Below are positions 7,556-16,583 of a stretch of DNA of 27,356 nt, piece by piece. Within the stretch, counting starts at the first letter, position 1; each line of letters opens with the position of its first letter. Under the pieces are notes generated by a model that ran no database searches, had not been told where the DNA came from, and was given only the letters and a program-made list of their open reading frames with translations. A program made the translations under genes and the position numbers. The DNA comes from CAUSWF01 sp963535465 (GTDB lineage Bacteria > Bacillota_I > Bacilli_A > RF39 > UBA660), in NCBI GenBank assembly GCA_963535465.1, contig CAUSWF010000012.1, forward strand, positions 1 through 27,356, in the 5' to 3' direction.

Positions 7556-9720
7556 TCTGTTTCTTTGTCTTTATTTTTCTTTGGTTTTGGTAGAGCTTCT
7601 TTTCTTGAGAAATCTTGTCTTCCTTTTTTATCAGTTCCCATAGCTTTTACTATGATTTCGTCTCCTAGTTTTACTACATCAGTTACTTTTTCTACTCTTT
7701 CATGAGCAAGTTGAGATATATGAACTAGTCCTTCACATCCTGGCCATATTTCTACAAAGCATCCAAAATCTTCTATTCTTACTACTTTAGCAGTATATAC
7801 TTTACCTTGTTCTACTTCTCTTGTTATATCTTCTATCATCTTACGAGTTTTATTTATTACTTCCCTATCTTGGTGATAGATAATTACTTGTCCGCTATCT
7901 TCTACTTCTATCTTAACGGCATTTATATTTGTAACTTCTTTTACGTTAGATGCTTCACAAATTATCTTAGTAATTGTTTCTCCACCTTTACCGATAACAT
8001 CTTTTATCTTATCAGGAGAAATCATAAATGTATCCATCTTAGGTGCATATTTAGATACATCTTCTCTTGGTTTAGCAATTTGAGCAGTTAGAACTTCTAA
8101 TATTTCTAGTCTTGCTTTTTTAGCTTGTGCTAAAGCTTCTTTTAATATTTTCTTATTTATTCCAGATATTTTAATATCCATTTGTAAGGCAGTTATTCCA
8201 TCTTTTGTTCCAGCTACTTTGAAATCCATGTCTCCTAAGTGATCTTCCATTCCTTGAATGTCAGTTAGTATTGTATAATCTTTTCCATGAGTAATTAATC
8301 CCATTGCAATACCAGCAACTGGTGCTTTTATTGGTACTCCGGCTGCCATTAAAGACATACAACCAGCGCAAATTGATGCCTGAGATGAAGATCCGTTTGA
8401 TTCTAATATTTCAGACACTACTCTGATAGTATATGGGAATTCTTCTTCACTAGGTATTACTTGAGCTAGAGCTTTTTCACCTAAGGCTCCATGTCCTATT
8501 TCACGACGACCTGGTGCTCCATATCTTCCTGTTTCTCCTACTGAAAATTGTGGAAAGTTATAATGTAACATAAATCTCTTTTGATCTTCTACTCCTAGCC
8601 CATCTATAATTTGATGATCTGCTAGTGCTCCTAGAGTTGTTACTGATAAAGCTTGCGTTTCCCCTCTTGTAAATAATGCTGAACCATGTGTTCTTGGTAG
8701 CATATCAATATCTGTTGATAATGGTCTTATTTCATCCATCTTTCGTCCATCTGCACGTAGTTTTTCTTTTACTACTATGTTTCTAAATAAATTATATTCA
8801 ACATTTGATAAACACATTTTTACTTTTACTAGTAATTGAGCTAATTCTTCTGGTTTTAATTTATCTTCATTTTCTTTAGTGTATAATTCTACAACTTCTT
8901 CTTTTATATCATCTATTGCTTGATATCTAACTAATTTTTCTTTTATATGAAGTGCATCGTTCATCTTAGTTGTTACTAATTTTTCTACTCTTTCAACTAT
9001 TTCTTTTTCTGGTGTAAGAGTTTCATATTCCATCTTTTCTACACCAATTTCTTTTATAATTGATTCTTCAAATTCTACTAATTCTTTTATTGCTTCATGA
9101 CCTTTTAGTAATGCTTCTAACATATCATCTTCTTTTACTTGTTTAGCAGAAGATTCTACCATGTTTATAGCATCTTTTGTTCCGGCTACTGTTAGATTTA
9201 TGTCTGATAATTCAGATTGTTCTACTGTTGGATTTATTACTAATTTACCATCTACTCTCCCTACTTTTACTCCAGCAATTGGTCCATTAAATGGAATTTT
9301 TGATATAGATACTGCTAAAGACGAAGCTATCATTGCTGTTAGAGCTGGATCGCAATCTGGATCCACTGATAATACTGTTGAGATTATTTGAACTTCATTT
9401 TTGAAGTCTTCTGGAAATAATGGTCTCATTGGTCTATCAATTAATCTTGCTGCTAGAGTTGCTGCTTCACTTGCTCTTCCTTCTCTTTTAATAAATCCTC
9501 CAGGTATTTTACCTACTGAATATAATTTTTCTTGATAATTTACTGTTAATGGGAAAAAGTCTGATAGTAGGTTAACTGTTTTAGATACTACAGTAGCTGT
9601 TAGTACTGCTGTATCTCCATATCTTACTAATACTGCTCCATCTGCTTGCTTAGCAAGTTGTCCATGTTCTACAACTAACTTTCTTCCATGAAAGTCCATT
9701 TCAAATATTTGTTTTCTCAT
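7549..9720 (-). CDS. pnp: Polyribonucleotide nucleotidyltransferase (PNPase)
   Basis: A 723-aa phosphorolytic 3'-5' exoribonuclease that degrades RNA with inorganic phosphate and can add tails. Domains in order: first RNase PH domain (about 1-145, with FPLTVNYQEKLYSVGKIPGG and a run on to RLIDRPMRPLFP), helical linker, second RNase PH domain (about 310-540, with RTHGSALFTRGETQALS and the SSSQASICAG loop), KH domain (IGKGGETI) and S1 domain (VYTAKVVRIEDFGCFVEI, VHISQLA). Length is normal. The ATG at 9720 follows GAAAGGA. It sits directly downstream of rpsO, the classical rpsO-pnp order, but a terminator hairpin separates the two, so expression may depend on read-through or processing. Confidence 0.96.
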   Translation of the reverse strand: MRKQIFEMDFHGRKLVVEHGQLAKQADGAVLVRYGDTAVLTATVVSKTVNLLSDFFPLTVNYQEKLYSVGKIPGGFIKREGRASEAATLAARLIDRPMRPLFPEDFKNEVQIISTVLSVDPDCDPALTAMIASSLAVSISKIPFNGPIAGVKVGRVDGKLVINPTVEQSELSDINLTVAGTKDAINMVESSAKQVKEDDMLEALLKGHEAIKELVEFEESIIKEIGVEKMEYETLTPEKEIVERVEKLVTTKMNDALHIKEKLVRYQAIDDIKEEVVELYTKENEDKLKPEELAQLLVKVKMCLSNVEYNLFRNIVVKEKLRADGRKMDEIRPLSTDIDMLPRTHGSALFTRGETQALSVTTLGALADHQIIDGLGVEDQKRFMLHYNFPQFSVGETGRYGAPGRREIGHGALGEKALAQVIPSEEEFPYTIRVVSEILESNGSSSQASICAGCMSLMAAGVPIKAPVAGIAMGLITHGKDYTILTDIQGMEDHLGDMDFKVAGTKDGITALQMDIKISGINKKILKEALAQAKKARLEILEVLTAQIAKPREDVSKYAPKMDTFMISPDKIKDVIGKGGETITKIICEASNVKEVTNINAVKIEVEDSGQVIIYHQDREVINKTRKMIEDITREVEQGKVYTAKVVRIEDFGCFVEIWPGCEGLVHISQLAHERVEKVTDVVKLGDEIIVKAMGTDKKGRQDFSRKEALPKPKKNKDKETEK

Positions 9721-9740
9721 AATTTTCCTTTCTCTTTTCT

Positions 9741-9770
9741 AAAAAAAATAGACACGAAAAAATGTGCCTA
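9741..9770 (-). terminator. Terminator/attenuator between rpsO and pnp
   Basis: On the minus strand the stem TAGGCAC (9764-9770) / GTGTCTA (9749-9755) with one G-T pair and an 8-nt loop is followed by eight T. The rpsO stop TAG is the first triplet of the stem. No separate pnp promoter is obvious in the 28 nt left before the pnp ATG, so read-through would be needed to express pnp. Confidence 0.75.
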
Positions 9771-10037
9771 CTTTCTTAATCCTAATTTGTCTATTACTTT
9801 TCTATAGCTTTGAATATCTTTCTTAGCTAGATATTGTAATAATTGTTTTCTTTGTCCAACCTTCTTTAAAAGTCCTCTGTTAGAATGATAATCATGTTTG
9901 TTTTGTTTCATATGATTAGTTAAAGTATTAATTTCTTTAGTTAATAAAGCAATTTGTACTTCAGCTGAACCAGTATCTTTTTCATTCTTACCGAATTCTT
10001 TAACAAGATTAGCTTTTTCAATCTTTGTTAATGCCAT
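9768..10037 (-). CDS. rpsO: 30S ribosomal protein S15
   Basis: An 89-aa protein of normal length that binds 16S rRNA in the central domain of the 30S subunit and nucleates its assembly. Recognisable stretches are EFGKNEKDTGSAEVQIALLT, the HxxDxHSxRGL element seen as HDYHSNRGLLKKVGQRK, and the C-terminal LLQYLAKKD..YRKVIDKLGLRK. The start ATG follows AAAGGAAG. It is followed by pnp, as in many bacteria. The 5' leader contains a long hairpin that can also pair with the ribosome-binding site, suggesting S15 autoregulation (see separate entry). Confidence 0.97.
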   Translation of the reverse strand: MALTKIEKANLVKEFGKNEKDTGSAEVQIALLTKEINTLTNHMKQNKHDYHSNRGLLKKVGQRKQLLQYLAKKDIQSYRKVIDKLGLRK

Positions 10038-10114
10038 GTTTTACTTCCTTTCTTTCTGATACACTAAGAACTAAGTATAAAGTCGGAAATTCTTTAAACT
10101 GAGTTCCAGTAAAC
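10038..10114 (-). promoter_or_regulatory. Candidate autoregulatory leader of rpsO
   Basis: In the predicted transcript a long hairpin forms from GAACTCAGT (10098-10106) with ACTTAGTTC (10068-10076, one mismatch), continuing as TAAAG (10092-10096) with CTTTA (10078-10082) under a 9-nt loop. The loop holds UUUCC (10085-10089), which can pair with GGAAG of the ribosome-binding site (10044-10048, one G-U pair), giving a pseudoknot over the start region. S15 is known to repress its own mRNA in several bacteria, in E. coli through a pseudoknot. Pairing is seen; regulation is inferred. Confidence 0.45.
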
Positions 10115-10120
10115 AACGAT

Positions 10121-10150
10121 ATTATATAATATTTTATCTTTATTTGTCAA
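10121..10150 (-). promoter_or_regulatory. Promoter of rpsO
   Basis: Minus-strand TTGACA (10145-10150), an 18-nt spacer and TATAAT (10121-10126). The predicted start near 10114 gives a leader of roughly 75 nt that contains the candidate regulatory hairpin. The rest of the gap up to the NUDIX stop (10151-10271) shows no gene, only AT-rich sequence. Confidence 0.65.
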
Positions 10151-10271
10151 ATATAATTTTTTTAACAATATATGCAAAAATAGTGTCATTAAAAATGTTA
10201 ACATTATATCTTCATAAAGTATTTCGCCTGTTTAGATACGATACTATTATTAAGATATAATATTATTTTCT

Positions 10272-10661
10272 TCAGTTTTTTATATCTTTCAATATAGATT
10301 TAAATAATTTAATTATATTTTCATATTTTAAATATTTATCTATTTCATTAATATTTACCCATAATACTTTTTCTATTTCTTCTTCTTGTTTTTTAATATT
10401 TCCACCTGTTATTCTCCCTATAAAATATGTGCATTTTTTTAGGTTGTTATTTTCTAAATAATATGAAATATTATATTCCTTTTTAGATATTATTTCTACG
10501 TCTAGAGAAGTTTCTTCTTTTGTCTCTCTTATTGCCGCTTCTTCTTTTGTTTCTTTTCCTTCTAGATGACCTTTAGGAAATGAATAAGTATTATTTAGTT
10601 GCTTTACTAGTAACACTTTATCATTTTCTATCAATACTACTCCTGCTGATATTTCAGTCAT
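10272..10661 (-). CDS. NUDIX hydrolase
   Basis: A 129-aa single-domain NUDIX protein. The Nudix box runs from GHLEGKETKEEAAIRETKEE at about residues 35-54 and keeps the Gly, the REx(x)EE metal-binding acids and spacing, although the position after RE is Thr and the usual Gly after EE is Ser. The N-terminal AGVVLIENDKVLLVKQ and PKGHLEG resemble asymmetric bis(5'-nucleosyl)-tetraphosphatases, but the substrate cannot be told from sequence. Its start overlaps the end of the upstream hybrid kinase gene by 8 nt, so it is probably translationally coupled to it. No clear terminator follows. Confidence 0.85.
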   Translation of the reverse strand: MTEISAGVVLIENDKVLLVKQLNNTYSFPKGHLEGKETKEEAAIRETKEETSLDVEIISKKEYNISYYLENNNLKKCTYFIGRITGGNIKKQEEEIEKVLWVNINEIDKYLKYENIIKLFKSILKDIKN

Positions 10662-12513
10662 TGTTTTCTCCTGTAATAACTATCCCTTCTACTGAGTCAA
10701 AATCTCTTTTAGAATATGTTTTATCATAAATGTCATTTAATTTTTCTTTTATATCTTCACTAGTAAATGGTTTTGATATGTATGCTGCAAAACCTTTTTC
10801 TAAATATTTTTTTGGAGCTTGTTCTAATACATCAGCTGTTACTGCTATGACTGGTGTAGAAAAATTAGGTATTTGTTTTAGTTTTTCTAATGCTGCTTCT
10901 CCACTCATCACAGGCATCATTATATCCATAAGTATTAAATCATATCTTTTTATTTTTGCTAGTTCTACTGCCTCAGCTCCATTAAGTGCTTCTGTAATAT
11001 CGAAGTTAAATCCTTCCATTGCACGTCGTGCTACTTTTAGATTTAATTTGTTATCATCTACTATTAGAACTTTATGGATTTCATGAAAATCATTTTCTTT
11101 TGGTAAAGTTTTATTTTCTTTTAATTTTGATATTTTTTGAGGTATTCTTGCGACAAATATTGTACCTTTTCCATATGAAGATTGTACATTTATTTTTCCA
11201 TTCATCTTTTCAATAAGTTTTTTTGTTAAAGCAAGTCCTAATCCTACTCTATCTATATCTACTCCATCTTTACCTAGATTAGAATAATTTAAGAATAAAT
11301 TATCTATTTCTTCTTTATGTATTCCCCTACCTGTATCTTGGCATGATATTATTAGTGTTGATTCATCACCTACATTTAATGCTTTTACAGATAATTCTAT
11401 ACTTCCTCTTTCTGTATATTTAATTGAGTTAATAACTAGATTATTTATTATTTCTTTTATGTGAGCCTTATCACCGATTAATTCATAAGGAACATCATCA
11501 TCTATCGATACACTAAATTTAATATCCTTGTTCGTTATCTTTATTTGTTCTGCTTTTGCAATTGCATTAATTTCGTCTCTAGGTTTATATTCAATTTCTT
11601 CTAATTCTATATTTGATGGTTCAATTTTATTGATATCTATAATATTATCAACTATTTCCATTAAATTGGCAGAGGCTATTAGAATATCATCTATATCTTC
11701 CTTTATATCTTCCGGTACTTTATTGTTATTTTTTAATGAATCAGCTATACCAACTATTGTATTTAGTGGTGTTCTTATTTCATGAGACATGCTTTCTAAA
11801 AAATCTTTTTTTGCAAGAGATGCTTTAGCGGCAACCTCTTTAGCATGTTTTAAATCTTCTACCATCTTTTTATCCGGGTTTTCTATTGTATTATATAGTG
11901 CTAGCATAAACATTGCTACTATAAATGTTTCAGTAATAACTTGTGGATAATATATTCTTAATACTATTGCAATTACTATTAAAATTAGTAATATAAGGAA
12001 TGGTATTGCTTTTGTTATTTTATGTTGTTTAATTATATATTTAATCTTCAATATCATTGCTCCCAATAAGAATATTCCTATACCTATAAATGCCGCCATT
12101 GGAGCTTCTCCATCTAGGTCTAGTACTGCCCCTTTATTTATTGTTGTTATTGGTAGAGATAATGTTAAAGAAATAAAGAATATTGCCAATACTATAGATG
12201 TCTTTTTTGATACATTAATATCTTTGGATTTATTTATTACTAGTGAATAAATATATTCTCCTTGTACTATAAGTATCAATACAGATAAGTATATCTTTTG
12301 CATTATTCCTATTATAAAAATATTTCCAACGGTTTTTGCATATATATATAATGCTACACACATAACTGAGAAAAATAGGTTTAATATAACCATTCTAGAG
12401 TATACTTTTGTTTCCTCTGTATTACTATTTTTTTTGATAAAAAATAATCCAAATAAAAATAAACTTAATATAACTGCTGCCGCTGGCAACCAAAATCCAT
12501 CTATGTAATTCAT
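10654..12513 (-). CDS. Hybrid sensor histidine kinase/response regulator (paralogue 1)
   Basis: A 619-aa membrane-bound hybrid kinase. About seven hydrophobic segments fill residues 1-205, with no large extracellular loop, so the sensor is probably within the membrane. Then come a short coiled linker, a HisKA dimerisation domain with the phospho-acceptor His in FLESMSHEIRTPLN (about residue 241), a HATPase domain with N-box NNLVINSIKYT, DTGRGI and GLGLAL, and a REC domain with VLIVDDNK, the acceptor Asp in LILMDIMMP (about 530), the Thr in IAVTAD and the Lys in ISKPF. There is no DNA-binding, Hpt or enzymatic output domain. It is a clear paralogue of the next gene upstream, and its own gene is coupled to a NUDIX gene. 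The start ATG follows TAGGAGAA. Confidence 0.9.
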   Translation of the reverse strand: MNYIDGFWLPAAAVILSLFLFGLFFIKKNSNTEETKVYSRMVILNLFFSVMCVALYIYAKTVGNIFIIGIMQKIYLSVLILIVQGEYIYSLVINKSKDINVSKKTSIVLAIFFISLTLSLPITTINKGAVLDLDGEAPMAAFIGIGIFLLGAMILKIKYIIKQHKITKAIPFLILLILIVIAIVLRIYYPQVITETFIVAMFMLALYNTIENPDKKMVEDLKHAKEVAAKASLAKKDFLESMSHEIRTPLNTIVGIADSLKNNNKVPEDIKEDIDDILIASANLMEIVDNIIDINKIEPSNIELEEIEYKPRDEINAIAKAEQIKITNKDIKFSVSIDDDVPYELIGDKAHIKEIINNLVINSIKYTERGSIELSVKALNVGDESTLIISCQDTGRGIHKEEIDNLFLNYSNLGKDGVDIDRVGLGLALTKKLIEKMNGKINVQSSYGKGTIFVARIPQKISKLKENKTLPKENDFHEIHKVLIVDDNKLNLKVARRAMEGFNFDITEALNGAEAVELAKIKRYDLILMDIMMPVMSGEAALEKLKQIPNFSTPVIAVTADVLEQAPKKYLEKGFAAYISKPFTSEDIKEKLNDIYDKTYSKRDFDSVEGIVITGENND

Positions 12514-12535
12514 ATCTTATTCTCCTACTATATTA

Positions 12536-12564
12536 ATTATAATGTTTTAATCATTAAAAAACAA
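12536..12564 (-). promoter_or_regulatory. Promoter of hybrid kinase 1 and NUDIX gene
   Basis: Minus-strand TTGTTT (12559-12564), 17-nt spacer and TATAAT (12536-12541), placed between the terminator of the upstream kinase and the ATG at 12513. It makes the two kinase genes separate transcription units. Confidence 0.5.
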
Positions 12565-12572
12565 TTATTATA

Positions 12573-12609
12573 GAAAAAAAAGAAGATTATTTTACCTTTT
12601 AATCTTCTT
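12573..12609 (-). terminator. Terminator of hybrid kinase 2
   Basis: Ten-base-pair perfect stem AAGAAGATTA (minus-strand arm at 12600-12609) / TAATCTTCTT (12580-12589) with a loop of 10 nt and a following T-run. The kinase stop codon (12599-12601) sits at the loop side of the stem. Confidence 0.85.
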
Positions 12610-14674
12610 TTTCACTAGTATTATCATAAACAAAAGTTGTAGCATCTTTAAACCTATCTACATTTGGGTCATATTTTAATGGTGCATTATTCGAGTTAGA
12701 AATCGCTTTTTTATCATTTATAAATAACTTATCTAATTTTTCTTTAATTTGATTTCTTGTAAATGGTTTTCCAATATATGATGTGAATCCTTGATTTAAG
12801 TATTTTGTCTCAGAGCCAGCTTCTACATCAGCAGTAACTGCTATTACTGGGGTATTAAAATTAGAATCCTCTTTTAATTTTACAAGTGTTTCATCTCCAC
12901 TCATACCAGGCATCATAATATCCATCAAAATTACATCATATTGTTTTTCTTTAATCTTTTCTAGACATTCATCACCACTATAAACTTCATCTATCTCGTA
13001 ATTCAAATCTGACATAGCTTTTCTTGCCACTTTGATGTTTAACTTATTATCATCAACTATTAGAATTTTTTTAGCATCAACTGAATTAGACTCTTTTTCC
13101 TCGTCTTCTAATGTTTCTACTCCAGCAACATTTTTAAGTGCTAGATTTGCTTCTTCTGATAATGTTTCTGTTTCTTCTGCATTATCTGGTGGAATACTTT
13201 GCTCAACATTAGATGTCACAGTTTTCATTTTACCTGTATTATATAATCTTAATACTTGAGTATTTGATAAATCGATATCTTGTTTTCCTATTTTTTGAGG
13301 TAAAGTTACTACAAATAATGTTCCTCTTCCAAACTCTGATTGAACATTTATTTTTCCACCCATCATATCAATATAACTTTTAGTGATTGCTAATCCTAAT
13401 CCAGTTCCTTGAGTGGTTGTATTCTTTTCGATATCTAATCTTTCAAATTTAGTAAACAATTTATCGATATATTCTTTTTTAATTCCTCTACCTGTATCCG
13501 ACACATTTATTATTAAAGTAGCATCATCACCACGATTAATAGAATGAATATCTATTTTCACTGTTCCCTCTTCTGTATATTTTATTGCATTAGATAGTAA
13601 ATTATTTAATATATGTTTTACTAATACTTTATCTCCTATCAATTCTACTGGTACATCTTCTGCTATAGAATGATAAAATTGAATAGGTTTTTCTCCAATT
13701 ATAGATGCTTGCAATTTACATATTTTTTCTACTTCATCTCTTAAGTTGTATAAACTTGGATTGATTTCTAATTTTTCAGATTCAATTCTATTGATATCCA
13801 AGATATTACCAACTATTTCTAGTAATGTTTGGGAAGCATTAAATATATCTGTGTTGTTCTCTTTAACATCATCTGGAAGCTCAGTATGTGTCATATTATC
13901 TTCAGTTAATCCAACTATAGCATTAAGTGGTGTCCTTATTTCATGGCTCATAGAAGATAAAAAATCACTTTTAGCTCTATTTGCTTTCTCTGCTTGTACC
14001 TTTGCAATTGTCATTGCATTTAACATTTTCATATCTGGATTTTCCATTGTAAAATACATTACTAAACATATAAATGTTTCAGCAGGTGGTATGATAATAA
14101 ATGAAGGATTATTTTTTTGAATATAATCAGCTACCAATCCAAAAATAATAAATAGAACAATTGGAATTATCTTTTGTTTTTCTAATTTTTTTATATTGAT
14201 AATTACTAATGCTGACATAACAACCATTAATATTCCTGATAACGTAAAAGTAAAATCTACAGCAGTTCCAAAACTATAGTATATACTATTAATATGATCT
14301 AAATGTAGTTCAAAAGGCATAATCAAAACTAAAAGTGATTCAATTACTGTTAACACTATATTAACTTTAACTATACTCTTTTTATCTGGATATATAATAG
14401 CAAGAAGATAATCAAGCATTGTATTTATCCATACAACGAAATATACAATAAACAGTTTTAAAATTGGTATGGTTACAATGGTTGGTATTTCGTTATAATA
14501 TGCAGAAACAAAGTCACAACCCAATTGAAGCATGATACCAATTAGGTTAGATATTATTAACCATTTATAAATTGTATTTTCTCTATTTCCTAATCTTTTC
14601 TTTGAAAAATATATAATTAATAATCCAATTACATAAATTAAACTAAATACCAATAAAAAAGTTAATTTACTCAC
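12599..14674 (-). CDS. Hybrid sensor histidine kinase/response regulator (paralogue 2)
   Basis: About 691 aa, same architecture as paralogue 1: roughly seven membrane segments (1-210), HisKA with His in FLSSMSHEIRTPLN (about residue 242), HATPase with NNLLSNAIKYTEEGT, DTGRGI and GTGLGLAITKSY, an acidic linker of about 75 residues rich in Glu/Ser, then REC with ILIVDDNK, acceptor Asp in VILMDIMMPG (about 584), VIAVTAD and IGKPFT. A hydrophilic C-terminal tail of about 45 residues follows. No output domain. There is no ATG near the N-terminus: GTG at 14674 has AGGTGA 5 nt upstream and is my choice; GTG at 14683 would give three more residues but lies within that site. It has its own terminator. 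Confidence 0.88.
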   Translation of the reverse strand: MSKLTFLLVFSLIYVIGLLIIYFSKKRLGNRENTIYKWLIISNLIGIMLQLGCDFVSAYYNEIPTIVTIPILKLFIVYFVVWINTMLDYLLAIIYPDKKSIVKVNIVLTVIESLLVLIMPFELHLDHINSIYYSFGTAVDFTFTLSGILMVVMSALVIINIKKLEKQKIIPIVLFIIFGLVADYIQKNNPSFIIIPPAETFICLVMYFTMENPDMKMLNAMTIAKVQAEKANRAKSDFLSSMSHEIRTPLNAIVGLTEDNMTHTELPDDVKENNTDIFNASQTLLEIVGNILDINRIESEKLEINPSLYNLRDEVEKICKLQASIIGEKPIQFYHSIAEDVPVELIGDKVLVKHILNNLLSNAIKYTEEGTVKIDIHSINRGDDATLIINVSDTGRGIKKEYIDKLFTKFERLDIEKNTTTQGTGLGLAITKSYIDMMGGKINVQSEFGRGTLFVVTLPQKIGKQDIDLSNTQVLRLYNTGKMKTVTSNVEQSIPPDNAEETETLSEEANLALKNVAGVETLEDEEKESNSVDAKKILIVDDNKLNIKVARKAMSDLNYEIDEVYSGDECLEKIKEKQYDVILMDIMMPGMSGDETLVKLKEDSNFNTPVIAVTADVEAGSETKYLNQGFTSYIGKPFTRNQIKEKLDKLFINDKKAISNSNNAPLKYDPNVDRFKDATTFVYDNTSEKED

Positions 14675-14691
14675 TACAATCACCTATTTTG

Positions 14692-14700
14692 ATTATAGCA
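14692..14700 (-). promoter_or_regulatory. Extended -10 promoter of hybrid kinase 2
   Basis: Minus-strand TGCTATAAT at 14692-14700, an extended -10 with no convincing -35 at the expected distance. The predicted start near 14685 is at or only about ten bases from the GTG start candidates, so the mRNA would have an extremely short leader. Confidence 0.45.
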
Positions 14701-14719
14701 TAAAATTAACTTTTGTTGA

Positions 14720-16555
14720 CTATTTTCTAATTAATTTCTTTTCGTGTGATAAATATTTATCGATTATTATAAAACCATCTGTTTCACTTCTTAATGATAC
14801 AGTATCTCGTTTTCCTGATTTTGCGTAAGGGAAAGAATCTCTGATTTTAAATGAATAAGGAACAAAATCAGCATCTTGTATATCTTCATAAATACTTTCT
14901 TGGATTCGTTTTAATTCCTCTTTTAATAATTCTTGATTATTTAACAACTCAGAATCATCATTAAGAACTATATGTGCTGAAAGCAAACCATTGTTAACTA
15001 AAACATCACATAATTTAATATTCGAATTTCGCATAATCGCTTTTTCAATATCAAAGTTATACACTTTTTTATCATTAACTATTGAATAATCTGACATTCT
15101 TCCTTCAATATATAAGTTACCTTCTTCATCAATATAACCAATGTCACCAGTACAATACCATTTAGTATCTCCATCCTGATAGAAATATTCATCAGTTGCT
15201 TTCTCATTTTTGAAATACCCTAACATACCACATGGTGTATCAACAATAATTTGTCCTCTTTCATTATATAATACTGGGGTCATATCCTCATCTACTATTG
15301 CTATATTTACACCAGGTAATGGAATTCCAACATTACCATCTTTATGAGTAGTATATGGACTTTCTGATGCGATTGTTGCACCACATTCACATTGTCCATA
15401 CCCAACTAAAAGTTTAGAATCGTTTCCATGTTCTGAAAATACTTTTTCTATTTTATCAGACACTTCTTTCCTTAATGGTTCTCCACCTTCAAATGGATAT
15501 TTCAAGAATGATAAATCTTTTCCTTTTATTAATTTTTCATCCAAGAAACCTTCATACATACTAGTAGGTGCTACTGAGTAATTTGGCTTGTATTTAACAA
15601 TATTTTTAATAAATATATCTCTTTCAAATCTTGGATCCATAAATACACAAGCTCCACTTGCAAGAGGTAAATGAATTGATGTACTCAATCCTGTAGAAAA
15701 CCAAGGTGGAATAATTTGATAAAATTTATATCCTCTTCCCACATCTACGCCAGATTTTCTATAAGCAGATAATGAATTTTGAAAACTATCATTTGATAAT
15801 AAAATACCCTTTGATGCTCCAGTTGTTCCACTTGAGTATACCATAGCTAAAGGCATATTAGGTTCATAATCAACTGTGCTAGTTTCTTTTCTATTTCTAC
15901 CGTCTTTAATGAATTGATTCCATAATAGTTCATTCCTTTTTTCTGGTTTATATGTTTTGTCTAAAATTCCTAATAACGAAGAGTTTAACGTAGGAACAAC
16001 TACAATATTTTTTATTCTAGATTTGTTAATAGCATTACTTATTTGAGGATAAAACTTATCCATTACTATTAATAAATCACTTTCACAATCATTTATTCTT
16101 TCTATTAAGTCATTATCATCAAAATAATATCCCATTAAATTTGCAACAGCACCAATTTTTGATAATCCATAAAAAGAATATACCATTTCAGGGATACCAG
16201 CAGAAATAATAGTTACATAATCACCTTTTTTAATTCCATATTCTTCAAATGATTTAGCTGTTTTAGAAATGTTTTTACTTAATTGATCATAGTTAATTTT
16301 TGACATAAAAAACTCTAAAGCAGTTGTTTTTGGTTGATCTAAATTATTAAAGTGAACTTCTTGATAAACAGTTTTTTTGTTTTCTGGTTCTTCATATTCA
16401 CCGATATGATACTTACCCCAAGGCATATCTATATGAGGATATCCAGTTTTTTCACCTCTTTGAAATTTTTCAAAAACAACTTTAGCTTCATCTTCTGGTA
16501 ATCTTGACATTAATTTTTGTAATTCCTCTAATCTTTCTTTATCTCTTGAAACCAT
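14720..16555 (-). CDS. AMP-dependent acyl-CoA synthetase/ligase-like protein
   Basis: A 611-aa member of the ANL (adenylate-forming) superfamily, which activates a carboxylic acid with ATP and usually transfers it to CoA. Motifs in order: phosphate loop MVYSSGTTGASKG, adenine-pocket stretch GYGQCECGAT, ATP/ribose-binding YCTGDIGYIDEEGNL with IEGRMSD, and a C-terminal PYAKSGKRD that can supply the catalytic Lys. The N-terminal 90 residues, with PWGKYHIGEYEEP, look like the head of long-chain or short-chain acyl-CoA synthetases. The substrate cannot be assigned. The start at 16555 is chosen because AAAGGGGG lies 5 nt upstream; the frame extends 19 codons further but only into the promoter. A palindrome in the promoter suggests repressor control. 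An acyltransferase gene lies upstream past an IS fragment, so a lipid role is plausible. Confidence 0.8.
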   Translation of the reverse strand: MVSRDKERLEELQKLMSRLPEDEAKVVFEKFQRGEKTGYPHIDMPWGKYHIGEYEEPENKKTVYQEVHFNNLDQPKTTALEFFMSKINYDQLSKNISKTAKSFEEYGIKKGDYVTIISAGIPEMVYSFYGLSKIGAVANLMGYYFDDNDLIERINDCESDLLIVMDKFYPQISNAINKSRIKNIVVVPTLNSSLLGILDKTYKPEKRNELLWNQFIKDGRNRKETSTVDYEPNMPLAMVYSSGTTGASKGILLSNDSFQNSLSAYRKSGVDVGRGYKFYQIIPPWFSTGLSTSIHLPLASGACVFMDPRFERDIFIKNIVKYKPNYSVAPTSMYEGFLDEKLIKGKDLSFLKYPFEGGEPLRKEVSDKIEKVFSEHGNDSKLLVGYGQCECGATIASESPYTTHKDGNVGIPLPGVNIAIVDEDMTPVLYNERGQIIVDTPCGMLGYFKNEKATDEYFYQDGDTKWYCTGDIGYIDEEGNLYIEGRMSDYSIVNDKKVYNFDIEKAIMRNSNIKLCDVLVNNGLLSAHIVLNDDSELLNNQELLKEELKRIQESIYEDIQDADFVPYSFKIRDSFPYAKSGKRDTVSLRSETDGFIIIDKYLSHEKKLIRK

Positions 16556-16583
16556 GTTTTCCCCCTTTGTTTTGACTGTGCCT

